Positions 36,070 through 44,583 of a stretch of 64,000 nt of DNA are shown here, in pieces; positions within the stretch are counted from its first letter, which is position 1; each line of letters begins with the position of its first letter. A program made the position numbers and the translations under genes. Source of the DNA: Halothece sp. PCC 7418. GTDB taxonomy: Bacteria; Cyanobacteriota; Cyanobacteriia; Cyanobacteriales; Rubidibacteraceae. The stretch covers positions 1,798,001-1,862,000 of the forward strand of contig NC_019779.1 of NCBI RefSeq assembly GCF_000317635.1, read 5' to 3'. The notes under the pieces were generated by a model. The model ran no database searches, was not told the origin of the DNA, and saw only the letters and a program-made list of their open reading frames with translations.

Positions 36070-39000
36070 TAGCTTTGTTTCTCCTCTTCAATTTCTTGAT
36101 TAGTACGTACCCAGATATTGACACTCGGTTCGACATCCCGTAAGCTACGCTGGGCGCGAAACTTCTTCTCGCGATCGCTGATTTGGTCAAGTTCTGGATC
36201 AAGAAAATCCCGTAATAAAGGGGGAGAACTGCTAATTTCTCGCTGATATTGTAATGTTCCTAAATCACCCGCTAAATAACTCCAAGCATCTAACAATTCC
36301 TTCACTTCTCCCTTTAACTGATGGCGTTCTTCTTCCGCTATCTCTGCGCTATCTTTTTGGGTTTCTGCTCGTTGGGCGATAATATCAGCAACAAAATCAA
36401 CTTCACTGCGATGGGTTTCCATTGCTGCTGCACCATCAGGAGGAGTTAGCTTTGAGTGGAGGAGTCGCGCTATTGCCACGGTAACTCCTGCTAAACCCCG
36501 ATCGCGCGCCCGTGAAGAAAATGGTGTAACACTGGTGGCTTCCACATCTCGATAAAATGATTCATGCCAACTGGCAAACCGTTCATAATGAGACCGATCG
36601 CGCGATCGATGAATATTTAACAACGTGACCACTAACCCAGGGCGTTCATCATCTCGTCCTACCCGACTGGTGGCTTGAATATACTCCGCAGCCGTTTTCG
36701 GTTGACCTAATACCACCATTAATCCTAAGCGGGTTACATCTAATCCCACCGAGATCATATTGGTGGCGAGGGTGACATCCACATGATTTTTATCGTGAAA
36801 GGAGAGAGACAAACGCCGTTTTGCTTCTGCTACCTGATTGGTTTGAACGCGAGAGGTTAATTCTAAGGGTTCATCGCCAATGGTGCGATTTGCAAAAGGA
36901 ACATCGATTTCATTTTTCCGCTTCCGTCCGCTATAGTTTTTCAAACGTGCTTTCACTTCGTCTTCCACAATCCGCCGACTGCCTCCCAGTTCTCGCAGGG
37001 AATTAAAATAACCAAGGAGAGTCATGTAAGGATCGGCGGGATTATTGGGATTTTTTGCTCCACTATGCTTTTCCCATTGCTGTTGTGCTGCGGAAAGCAG
37101 AGCGAGATAAACTCGGAGTAAGATTACTTTCAGACTGCGACCTTGGGCAGCTACTCCCAAATAGAGACGGGCGTTTTTCTCGGTTTCGGGAACGGTTTGG
37201 GCAAAAAAGGAATCTTTACGACTTAGCCCTTGTGGGGGAAAGACATCAACCGTTTGTCGGGCGAATAAGTTCCGAATCTGCTGATCGGCACGGCGCACGG
37301 TTGCTGTAGAAGCAATGATTTTGGGTTTAATGACTGTTCCGTCTGGCTGTTTGCGGTTACATAGGGCTTCGATTGCGGTTTCATAGAGTCCCACCATTGT
37401 CCCCAAGGGTCCCGAAATAAGATGCAACTCATCTTGAACGATTAAATCGGGAGGGGGAAGAAATGTCTGTAAGGGTTTTCCTTGTCGGGAGGTATCCGCA
37501 GCGCCATAAAACCCCTCATCTGGATGGTAATGGGTAACACGCCCGAATAAAGCCCCCGTTTGTGCCACCCAAGGTAAGTTAGCGAATTTATCGACGGTTG
37601 CAATAACAAAACAAGGAAGGCGACGGTAGATGGACTCATCTACTGCGATGATGGGGAGAGGATTATCGCCATTAAAGACGCAGCGCGGTTGACGGTTGAC
37701 ACAGTTGATTCTGAGAGAAGTTGGTTTATCTGGATGGGGACGCAGGTGGAAAGAGTTGGCTTGAAATTTTTCTCCACACCAAGGGCATTCTTCTAAGGGA
37801 ATCGGAGAAGGTTTATTGTTGCTGTCATTTTTAAACGCGATCGTCTTAGCGCGGGCAGTATCAGGGTTGTTATTTCCTTTTTCTCCCATACGGTTAGGAG
37901 TCGCACTCATTCCCACCCATAACCCGATCTCAAAGGGCCATTCTCCCAATTTTTCAGGATTATGCTGTCGTTCCAGTTCTAAAGCGCAAATCAGCGTTGC
38001 TGCCCGTCCTAACTGGTCTAAGGTTAACAGACGGAGGGTGTAGCGCATCAGAACGCTCATTCCTGCTGAGGTAATATTAGGATTTTCTAAGCGTCGTAAA
38101 ACGAGGGTAAACGCTGCTAATCCGAGATAGGCTTCTGTTTTCCCGCCTCCTGTTGGGAAGAAGAGTAAATCGACCACTTCGCGTTCGCGCAGCGTCTCCG
38201 AAGGAGAATCGCTGTGGGTTGGGTCAACAATTCCTCGCAGATTGGTCAGAATAAAGGCAAGTTGGAAGGGTCGCCAGCGCGGAGGTTTGATGTCTTCATC
38301 GGGGTCTTTTTCGGTGTTGTGGGTGAGTCGTTGACGCAGCGATCGCGCGATCGCGCGGTTTGCCATCTGGAAGGCTGCCAAGGCGTTGGGATTCTCTAAA
38401 ATGTCGATTCCCTCTTGAATCCGTCTGCGTGCAACTTTAGCTTTGTTCAATAACGCTTCTGCAATCTCCCGACGATCTGGAGTGTCTAAACCCTCAATCT
38501 GCTGCTGTTGTTGTTCAATCCACTCTTGATACACAGCAGGAAGACGATTTAACATTTCCCGAATGGCTGCTGCATCTTCCGCATTGGCTAAAGTTTCCAT
38601 CCCCAGTTCTACTTCTGGGATATCCCTCGCAACGACTTTTTCAACGGCTGCGATGGGAAGCCAAGTGGTTTGGACACAGTGACAAGCGCCATTGTGGGTT
38701 ATTGCTTTAACGGAAATATTGTGTCCCACTGCATATTCCCAAACATCTCGATATTGGAGGTCAGCAATGCGTAAATCAGGATCATCGCGCTGATGTCCAC
38801 TGCGGTCAGCACGGGGAATCAATGGGGTTTTACTCTCAATGGTGAGGCGAGTTTGGAAGGTGTAACCCATATCCCGTTCTTCTGCTTTCAGGGGATTCCG
38901 TTTATTGACGAGAAAGAGGGAGACGGACTGAGTATTTGCAGGTAATCCTGTATTGGCGGTTATTGAACGCAGATAGACAACTATTTCTAAACCATTGCTA

Positions 39001-39521
39001 TTGGGAACAGCGATCGTCTTTTTGGCTTCAATGTTGGCAAGATCAACAGTTACCGTTGCGTGTTTAGGAATGCGTCGCCAGTCATTGGGCGTTTGTAGTC
39101 TGCTTTCTTTTTCCTCTAATGTGAGTTCTTTTGTCTTTTCTTCTGGCGTTTCTTCGGTTTTGTAGGGATAATAGTCTCCCCAGTCAACATGAACCGTTAA
39201 CGGTTGTGCGGAGGAAGGAAGCAAAAAACTTAGACCAATGGAAGAAGGAAAATAGGCTTTTCGCGCTGAAGCCGTTTCAGGTTTGGTATTGTCTTCGCCA
39301 GCAGAGTTATCGGTTACACTATCAAAGTCATCATTAGCCGTGTCATCGGAACGATTTTCTAAATCCGCTTCATAGGGAACGAGAAATCCTGTGAGATACC
39401 ACTGGGAGGGAGTATGGTTAATGAGAATTTCTTGGCTTCTGGTTTCGTCATCAGGTTCGGGTCCGATGAGGTCAAGGTTTAAGCTGTTGATCAGATGTTC
39501 GCGGACTTCGGCGGAAGACAT
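36069..39521 (-). CDS. drmA: DISARM helicase DrmA
   Basis: This is the 1150-residue SF2-type helicase of DISARM, which with DrmB binds and unwinds phage DNA. Walker A FPTGGGKTEA (Lys461), the DExH-like VQDELHLISG (DELH 697-700), STATVRRA and the motif VI block QATSRVGRDDERPG are seen, with a cysteine pair ECPWCGEKF in the middle. The N-terminal ~400 residues are the DrmA-specific region. It looks complete and in frame, with several HIP1 sites, so it has been resident for some time or came from another cyanobacterium. It overlaps drmB by one base. Confidence 0.92.
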   Translation of the reverse strand: MSSAEVREHLINSLNLDLIGPEPDDETRSQEILINHTPSQWYLTGFLVPYEADLENRSDDTANDDFDSVTDNSAGEDNTKPETASARKAYFPSSIGLSFLLPSSAQPLTVHVDWGDYYPYKTEETPEEKTKELTLEEKESRLQTPNDWRRIPKHATVTVDLANIEAKKTIAVPNSNGLEIVVYLRSITANTGLPANTQSVSLFLVNKRNPLKAEERDMGYTFQTRLTIESKTPLIPRADRSGHQRDDPDLRIADLQYRDVWEYAVGHNISVKAITHNGACHCVQTTWLPIAAVEKVVARDIPEVELGMETLANAEDAAAIREMLNRLPAVYQEWIEQQQQQIEGLDTPDRREIAEALLNKAKVARRRIQEGIDILENPNALAAFQMANRAIARSLRQRLTHNTEKDPDEDIKPPRWRPFQLAFILTNLRGIVDPTHSDSPSETLREREVVDLLFFPTGGGKTEAYLGLAAFTLVLRRLENPNITSAGMSVLMRYTLRLLTLDQLGRAATLICALELERQHNPEKLGEWPFEIGLWVGMSATPNRMGEKGNNNPDTARAKTIAFKNDSNNKPSPIPLEECPWCGEKFQANSFHLRPHPDKPTSLRINCVNRQPRCVFNGDNPLPIIAVDESIYRRLPCFVIATVDKFANLPWVAQTGALFGRVTHYHPDEGFYGAADTSRQGKPLQTFLPPPDLIVQDELHLISGPLGTMVGLYETAIEALCNRKQPDGTVIKPKIIASTATVRRADQQIRNLFARQTVDVFPPQGLSRKDSFFAQTVPETEKNARLYLGVAAQGRSLKVILLRVYLALLSAAQQQWEKHSGAKNPNNPADPYMTLLGYFNSLRELGGSRRIVEDEVKARLKNYSGRKRKNEIDVPFANRTIGDEPLELTSRVQTNQVAEAKRRLSLSFHDKNHVDVTLATNMISVGLDVTRLGLMVVLGQPKTAAEYIQATSRVGRDDERPGLVVTLLNIHRSRDRSHYERFASWHESFYRDVEATSVTPFSSRARDRGLAGVTVAIARLLHSKLTPPDGAAAMETHRSEVDFVADIIAQRAETQKDSAEIAEEERHQLKGEVKELLDAWSYLAGDLGTLQYQREISSSPPLLRDFLDPELDQISDREKKFRAQRSLRDVEPSVNIWVRTNQEIEEEKQS

Positions 39522-39733
39522 TATTGATGCTTTGCTACTTTATAAGTATTATAATGACCGCAGAGCCAATATTTATATTTTAAGCTAGCAAACTTCTCAA
39601 AATCTTTAACATTTTAAGAGTCATTAATATTGGGCGCGATCGCGAAACATGGAAAAATTCCAATCGCGAGATTTAATCCTCTTTTCAGAATATCGCTCAT
39701 TATTATTTGATGATCGCGTCAACAGGGTAATAA

Positions 39734-39985
39734 TTAAACTGGTTCATGGGTTAAGATTGATTTATTTTTCTGATCGAGTTGTTGCGCGATCCATGTTTTA
39801 ATAACGGCTTGTCGATGAATCCCAAGACGTTGCGCTTCTTTATCCAATTCATCTACCATCCACTGTGGAAAATCAACATTAACTCGTTTCACTTCTAACC
39901 CTGGGTGCTTGAGAGTAGATAAATCAAAAAACTCCATCACATCTTCCCCAGAATCAAATTTTTTGTCTAATTCTTCAGGATTCAT
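39734..39985 (-). CDS. CopG/BrnA-like antitoxin, no toxin partner seen
   Basis: This is an 83-residue protein with the pattern LDKKFDSGEDVMEFFDLS then VKRVNVDFPQWMVDELDKEAQRLGIHRQAVIKTWIAQQL, a ribbon-helix-helix antitoxin of the CopG/BrnA type. A BrnT-like toxin gene, usually directly upstream, is absent; the neighbour 20 bp upstream is another antitoxin-like gene. It is therefore an orphan antitoxin, possibly still autoregulating. Confidence 0.75.
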   Translation of the reverse strand: MNPEELDKKFDSGEDVMEFFDLSTLKHPGLEVKRVNVDFPQWMVDELDKEAQRLGIHRQAVIKTWIAQQLDQKNKSILTHEPV

Positions 39986-40005
39986 CTGACTTCATCTTCT
40001 ACAAT

Positions 40006-40182
40006 TTAGGAAGTTTTGTTGATTTGCTTAGGGCACTTGAGAGGTTGTGAAATCACTTTGCGATCGCTGCTACTCTGTTTTTGGCGTAAATCATCGCAAA
40101 TGGCTTGTAGATCATAGTTAAACGCCTTAGCGTGTTCCTCTCGAATTCTGTAGAGTTCTTCTAAAATTTCATCTTTCCACAT
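40006..40182 (-). CDS. Small antitoxin-like protein paired with a PIN toxin remnant
   Basis: This 58-residue protein starts at the ATG at 40182, giving MWKDEILEELYRIREEHAKAFNYDL. I recall this sequence type as a common cyanobacterial partner of PIN-domain (VapC-like) toxins. Here the ATG lies two bases after the stop of a vapC-like C-terminal fragment at 40185-40336, which supports the pairing. A longer frame from 40215 would start inside the toxin gene. The toxin is truncated, so this antitoxin is now alone. Confidence 0.65.
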   Translation of the reverse strand: MWKDEILEELYRIREEHAKAFNYDLQAICDDLRQKQSSSDRKVISQPLKCPKQINKTS

Positions 40183-40184
40183 TT

Positions 40185-40336
40185 TTATTCTCCCATTAGT
40201 TCGTAAGGGGTACAAATCGTTGGCAGTTCATATCCAGCATCGAAGCCAATTTCAGTTAACTTCTTCTGAATTTGAGCATTGGCGATATGTTTACAGTTCC
40301 ACGTTAGCAGATAGTCTAAACTGTAATAGGCTTTTA
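40185..40336 (-). pseudogene. 5'-truncated PIN-domain (VapC-like) toxin
   Basis: The minus strand reads about 49 residues, AYYSLDYLLTWNCKHIANA followed by ELPTICTPYELMGE and a stop. This is the C-terminal end of a cyanobacterial PIN-domain toxin. The N-terminal catalytic acids are gone: the frame is cut exactly at the stop of the drmMI C-terminal half (40334-40336), so the join between the DISARM gene and the toxin is direct. Confidence 0.7.
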
Positions 40337-41515
40337 AGAATAGTCTAAATCAAGAGAATTGCTTGACTCTTGTTTTTTCTTTCTCCCACGAGACTTTGTA
40401 GTCTTTTTCCCTTTCTCTCCCCGTAGGACTTCTTCTTCGTGGCGCTGTTTGTTTAAGTCTAAAAGACGGGCGAGGATTTCGTCTTGAAACTCGTCATTCC
40501 AACGGTAGCGCCAAGGTTTTTTACGGTTGCTGGTGTCGTCGTCTTCTTCGTAGTCGAGGAGGAAGTCGCAGGTGGGGGTGAGATCATCCCATCCATAAGC
40601 GTTGAAAACCGCTTGATCTAGCTGATCATGGAGTTGACGCAGTTGGAGGATGTCGCTGTCGGTTTCGTCGGGGTTGTGGAAGCGGTTATAGGTGTCGGTT
40701 AATCCTTCGTTGTTGCGTTCCATGAGATTAGCGCGGAAGGTGTAGTAGGTTTCGCCAATTTGTTCGAGGGTGGGGTCGGTTTCCCAGTTTTTTGGGAAGG
40801 GGAAGGTTTGAAAGCAGTCTGAGGGTGTGTAGCGGAGATCATCTTTCATTGATGAACTGAAAAATCGCGCCCAATGTTTATGGATTCGGGATTGTAAAAT
40901 GGCAAATTCGGAATAAGTTTCTAGGGGGAAAACTGCTAAAGCATGAGAAAAAACACAATTAGCTGGTAAAAAAGCAAATGCTAAATATTTTGTTGCACCG
41001 CAAGCTGAAACTAAAACTTGATCGCGCTGCGCGATCGCGTCGTATAAACTAAGTTGTTTTTCAGCATATTGCCACCATTTTTCTCGATACGGTTTACCTT
41101 TTAAGTTAATTCTTGATGGCTTAACTTTTTCCTCAATAATCGCCATTAACTCAGGATATTCTCTCGCCTCCTCCTCACTCATCTCACCAAAATTAATCAC
41201 ATAGCGATAATAAGCATGAGTGGGACTTTTATTCACCTCCTCACCGCCAATATAAGGAAAAATGCACTCTTGATTCTTCGGATTTTCCTCAATTAAGCGG
41301 TGCATTTCTGCAATGGGGGTTGCATTGGGGTTAGTATCATCAAAAGTAAACCCCATCCCTAAAACATAACTACCCTGAAAACTTTTCCCCTCATTGGCTA
41401 ATAATTGATGGGGGTCATCATTTCCCCCTTTATCCACCAGAAACGCGGTAATTTGTTCAACGGGTTTTCCATCTAAGAGAATGGGAACATTGGGCGGTAA
41501 TAATTCTTTGATCAT
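40334..41515 (-). pseudogene. DrmMI-type DISARM methyltransferase, C-terminal half (split gene)
   Basis: The 393-residue open frame begins MIKELLPPNVPILLDGKPVEQITAFLV and continues with ECIFPYIGGEEVNKSP, YRYVINFGEMSEEEA, the downstream target-recognition region of Eco57I-like adenine methyltransferases, and FQTFPFPKNWE. A Lys-rich tail (KGKKTTKSRGRKKKQES) ends it. It has no AdoMet or NPPF motif: those are in the fragment at 42798-43916, 1.28 kb upstream. An insertion of small toxin-antitoxin-like genes separates the halves. Both frames remain open, so two-chain complementation cannot be excluded. Confidence 0.75.
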
Positions 41516-41570
41516 CTTTCTTCTACCTCACGATAAGTGATACAAGCAAGAATATATTTTGTTTCTAATT

Positions 41571-41645
41571 ACAGTTTATCCCCCCTAACCCCCCTTTGAA
41601 AGGTGTTACAGTTTATCCCCCCTAACCCCCCTTTGAAAGGGGGGA
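41571..41645. repeat. Two tandem copies of a C-rich 37-bp repeat
   Basis: ACAGTTTATCCCCCCTAACC...CCTTTGAAAGG occurs twice with a 37-bp step (41571 and 41608). A related C-rich/G-rich hairpin is at 44414-44456. This is a widespread sort of cyanobacterial dispersed repeat, located here inside the insertion that splits drmMI. Confidence 0.7.
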
Positions 41646-41688
41646 ATAATGAGTTGGTATGTAGCGTCAATTATTCAAAATGGTATTA

Positions 41689-41943
41689 TTAACTATTTTT
41701 GAAGTCAGACATTAGTTCAGCATCAGGGAGATCAATCATGGGGACACCATAATCAGCTAACTTAAGAAGAAAGGTAACGCGATCGACTCCAACTAACATT
41801 GCAGCCATTCCTGACGATAACCGTTTGAGTTCAAAAAGTTTCACCGCCATCGCCCATTTTGCTTCTGTTTCAAATTCTTCTGGGGTGTCTCCTAAAACAT
41901 CAGGAAAGGTTTCTGGATATTGTACTGTAAATTCTAAGGACAT
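41689..41943 (-). CDS. UPF0175 family protein (antitoxin-like)
   Basis: This is an 84-residue protein with the UPF0175 pattern: AKWAMAVKLFELKRLSSGMAAMLVGVDRVTFLLKLADYGVPMID. These are small HTH-like proteins normally followed by a PIN/DUF3368 toxin gene. No such toxin is present downstream; the next feature is a C-rich repeat and then the drmMI C-terminal half. Another orphan antitoxin in the insertion. Confidence 0.8.
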   Translation of the reverse strand: MSLEFTVQYPETFPDVLGDTPEEFETEAKWAMAVKLFELKRLSSGMAAMLVGVDRVTFLLKLADYGVPMIDLPDAELMSDFKNS

Positions 41944-42010
41944 AATATCAATTATTTTACATTGTTAGATAGTTTTGTATATCGTATCTAAAATTGAGGC
42001 AAGATTCCGA

Positions 42011-42349
42011 TTATTTCGTTCCATAAACTAACTGATATGTCTTGAGAATTTCTTGGCGACGATGAGGATTAATTAATTCTTTCTTCTGCAAAATATCAAC
42101 AGGATGCTTAAACAAATTTTCTAACTCTGCTTGTAAGTCCATTAAATCAAATAAACTCCAGCCATGTTTCTCTTGAAACACTACTAAAACATCAACATCG
42201 CTATCCTTGTCAAAATCTTCTCGTAAAACTGAACCAAACAAAGCCATTTCCTCAATTTTCCAGCGTTGACAAACTGCTTTGATGTCGTCTTCAGAAACAT
42301 TCATTCTCTGTTTTAAAATTAATTGTAGGTCTGTTGCCAAAGGAGTCAT
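42011..42349 (-). CDS. MntA-like nucleotidyltransferase domain protein
   Basis: This 112-residue minimal nucleotidyltransferase has the catalytic pattern GSVLREDFDKDSDVDVLV (Gly-Ser, then two Asp on the same strand) and a C-terminal FKHPVDILQKKELINPHRR. It belongs to the MntA group, which AMPylates and silences HepT toxins. No HepT gene is adjacent; the upstream neighbour is a hicA pseudogene 8 bp away. It would act as an orphan antitoxin or be a remnant. Confidence 0.82.
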   Translation of the reverse strand: MTPLATDLQLILKQRMNVSEDDIKAVCQRWKIEEMALFGSVLREDFDKDSDVDVLVVFQEKHGWSLFDLMDLQAELENLFKHPVDILQKKELINPHRRQEILKTYQLVYGTK

Positions 42350-42357
42350 AAGTTTAC

Positions 42358-42540
42358 TCAGTTAGGTTCTGTCAAATCTTTAAGAATCTTTTTGGCGAGA
42401 ATTTCATTAATTTCTCGGTGTCTAGGAATAGGTTGTGTTCTGCCAGTTTTTGGATTATGGTAAATGTCATGCTTGCTACCATGCCGAAGCAACTAGCATC
42501 CTTCCTTTTCAAGACGTTTGATTAGTTCTTTCCTTTTCAA
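42358..42540 (-). pseudogene. hicA: hicA toxin gene with in-frame amber codon
   Basis: The minus strand reads LKRKELIKRLEKEGC, a TAG at 42495-42493, then LLRHGSKHDIYHNPKTGRT and ILAKKILKDL to a TGA. This is a complete HicA-type toxin of ~60 residues except that codon 16, normally Tyr or Trp, is amber. The catalytic His in RHGSKHD lies after the stop. The TTG start overlaps the hicB stop, the usual hicBA coupling. The simplest reading is an inactivated toxin. Confidence 0.8.
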
Positions 42541-42728
42541 GCGACCTCTAATTCTCCAATTTTTCTAATACCTGGAATAGATTCTGAAGAAAAGATATCA
42601 TACAAATCTTTGAGATGTTCTTTCAAGTCTTCTAAGGAATCTCCTTGAGTCCAATGATCGGGATAGTCATTGAGATACCCAAGGAACTTTCCGTCTTTTT
42701 CTTGCCAGTATGTGAATTGAACTTTCAT
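42537..42728 (-). CDS. hicB: HicB-like antitoxin
   Basis: This is a 63-residue protein with the partial RNase-H-like fold of HicB: FTYWQEKDGKFLGYLNDYPDHWTQGDSLEDLKEHLKDLYDIF. It lacks a separate DNA-binding C-terminal domain, as in the short HicB type. It is coupled to the hicA pseudogene directly downstream. With the toxin dead it has no obvious selective role. Confidence 0.8.
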   Translation of the reverse strand: MKVQFTYWQEKDGKFLGYLNDYPDHWTQGDSLEDLKEHLKDLYDIFSSESIPGIRKIGELEVA

Positions 42729-42797
42729 CTTTCAAATTCTATAAAATTACACTAAACCCCTGTTGATCAATTTTAATCATTTCATTGTAATCATCAG

Positions 42798-43916
42798 TTA
42801 ACCTCCTTTCTTGGGCTTAAAGATATGCACTAAACTCACCACAACCGCAGCCATTCCTGGCCATTTATAGCGTCGTTTGGCGTTGTAAATTATTCCGCCA
42901 TTGTTACAAATAAATCTTAACCCTGTGCTGCGCGTATCTCCTTGCGCGATGGTATTCGTTGCAATTAATCCCAATGCGCCTTCCTCTCTAATTAAGGTAA
43001 ACCCTCGGCGGAAAAAATGGGCGACTAAATCAGAGTTACCGTGGGATTCGGGATGAACGATTTTTAACCAGTCGGGATAGCCTTCGGCATGAGCCGCGAT
43101 CGTGGTATTCTTACCTGCAAAGGGAGGATTGCCAAGGATTGCATCAAACCCGCCATTAGCGCGATCAAAAACCTCTGGAAACTCAATCTCCCAGTTAAAC
43201 ACTTTAATTCCCGTCTCCCCTTCCCGCAACTGTTGCGAAATTGCTTTTACCTTGCTGGTATCACTTCTTAAAATTCCTTGATATTCGTCTTTTTTCTCCT
43301 GCTGCGCCGTTTTTGTCTTCTTCTCCGCATCAAAGAACGCAGCTACAGCCACATCCGCACTAAAACGCGCTTTTGCTAACTGAGTTTCCGCCATTTCCCA
43401 CTGTTGACGCTTGCGGGTATCGTCTTCATCGGTGCGGGTATCGGAGGCTTGAATTTCTACGCGATAGTTCTTTACGTCCTCGATTTCCTGTAACATTTGC
43501 ATGAGGGGTAAATCGGCGGTGGGGTCTTTAGCAAATTCTCCGATTTCGCTACGGGTTAAGCCAACAAGGGAGTCTCCGCACTTTAACGCATGATCTAGGA
43601 AGGTAAAGGGGCGATCGCGCGATAAGGTAAACAGCCAGAGGGAGAGTTTCGCCAAGTTCACCGCAAAGGGATTTTTATCCACCCCATAAATACATTGTTG
43701 CGCTACCATGCGTCTAGCGATGACAACAGGTTCTTCCGTATCAGGGGAAATTGCGTCGTTTCGTTCCCATGCTTCCACAAGGCGATCCGCAATTTGACGA
43801 CAAGCCTCAACTAAAAACGCCCCGCTTCCCATTGCTAAATCGCATACTTTTAAGTTTAATAGTTGTTCTGGTGTCGGTTGACTTCCCAACTGTTGGAATA
43901 TGGGCTTGAAATAAGT
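42798..43916 (-). pseudogene. DrmMI-type DISARM methyltransferase, central part with AdoMet and NPPF motifs
   Basis: This is an N6-adenine DNA methyltransferase fragment. From about 43916 the frame reads TYFKPIFQQLGSQPTPEQLL, motif I VCDLAMGSGAFLVEACRQIAD, YGVDKNPFAVNLAKLSLWL and motif IV ILGNPPFAG. It ends prematurely as VVVSLVHIFKPKKGG at 42798. The N-terminal few hundred residues of the family are missing, because upstream sequence is from drmD. The C-terminal half lies at 40334-41515. An ATG at 44027 in this frame exists but would translate drmD sequence out of frame. Confidence 0.8.
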
Positions 43917-44241
43917 CAGCTTGAGTGGAAGTGACACAATTCCAGCGTAAGGTGTGAAGATATGCCGAAAAGTAACGGGGATTATCAAATCCCTGACGGG
44001 CAAGAACATCCCAAGACCCTGTTCCAATCACTTGCGCGTCGATTTCCCGTTCCCAGAAAACTTCCAGTTCCTCTCCTTGTGCATCGTCTTCGAGACAAAC
44101 CAAGCGCACCGTTGTGTCCCCTTCTGGAATCGAAGGAGGTTCAACATTTTCGATTAGGTATTGGCGTGACCTGACTTGCGCGATGCTTCCTACGGAAACC
44201 TGAGAAGCCATCGCGCCTGTTGGGAGAGATTTCGCTGTCAT
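43807..44241 (-). pseudogene. DrmD helicase N-terminal stub fused into drmMI
   Basis: The frame starts at 44241 and reads VGSIAQVRSRQYLIENVEPP, LVCLEDDAQGEELEVFWERE and YLHTLRWNCVTSTQADLFQA, the start of the class 1 DISARM SNF2-type helicase DrmD. It then crosses into drmMI DNA in the wrong frame (from about 43916) and stops at 43807. The whole helicase body is missing. The join lies in a short stretch readable in both genes, so a deletion at microhomology is likely. Confidence 0.75.
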
Positions 44242-44583
44242 TTTCTGATCACTATTTGTTTAAGGACTAAAGACTATAAACGAGGATATCATTATCAATA
44301 GCACAATTGCTTAATTTGAAACGCGATTAGATGCGAACAACATTATTAAATCACTCAATTGAGACAGAAATAATATGGAATCCACTTATGGTTGCTACAT
44401 AAAACTGGTTTAATAATCCCCCATTAGCCCCCCTTTCTAAGGGGGTTGGGGGGATAGGTATGTCGCACACTTTTTTGTATTTCATATAATTCAAAACGCT
44501 TTCAGGACTTGTCCTGTCAATTTAAGGGGGAGAATGAAACAGCCCTGCCGAAGCGAAGGTCGGGGGATGAGCTTAAGTATGGT
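44242..44583. other. Intergenic region with repeat and possible IS200/IS605 end
   Basis: A C-rich/G-rich hairpin repeat (44414-44456) resembles the copies at 41571-41645. The segment 44500-44565 (...GGGGGAGAATGAAACAGCCC...) recalls the right end of IS200/IS605-type elements with TnpB, but no transposase coding sequence remains and I hold this weakly. Confidence 0.35.

Noticed and set aside
39649-39801. Small plus-strand frame antisense to the CopG/BrnA-like gene
   Set aside because: It overlaps a recognised antitoxin on the other strand and has no family resemblance.
43807-44027. Treating the frame from 44027 as the native N-terminus of the methyltransferase
   Set aside because: The residues before about 43916 are drmD DNA read out of frame, so they are not part of the family.
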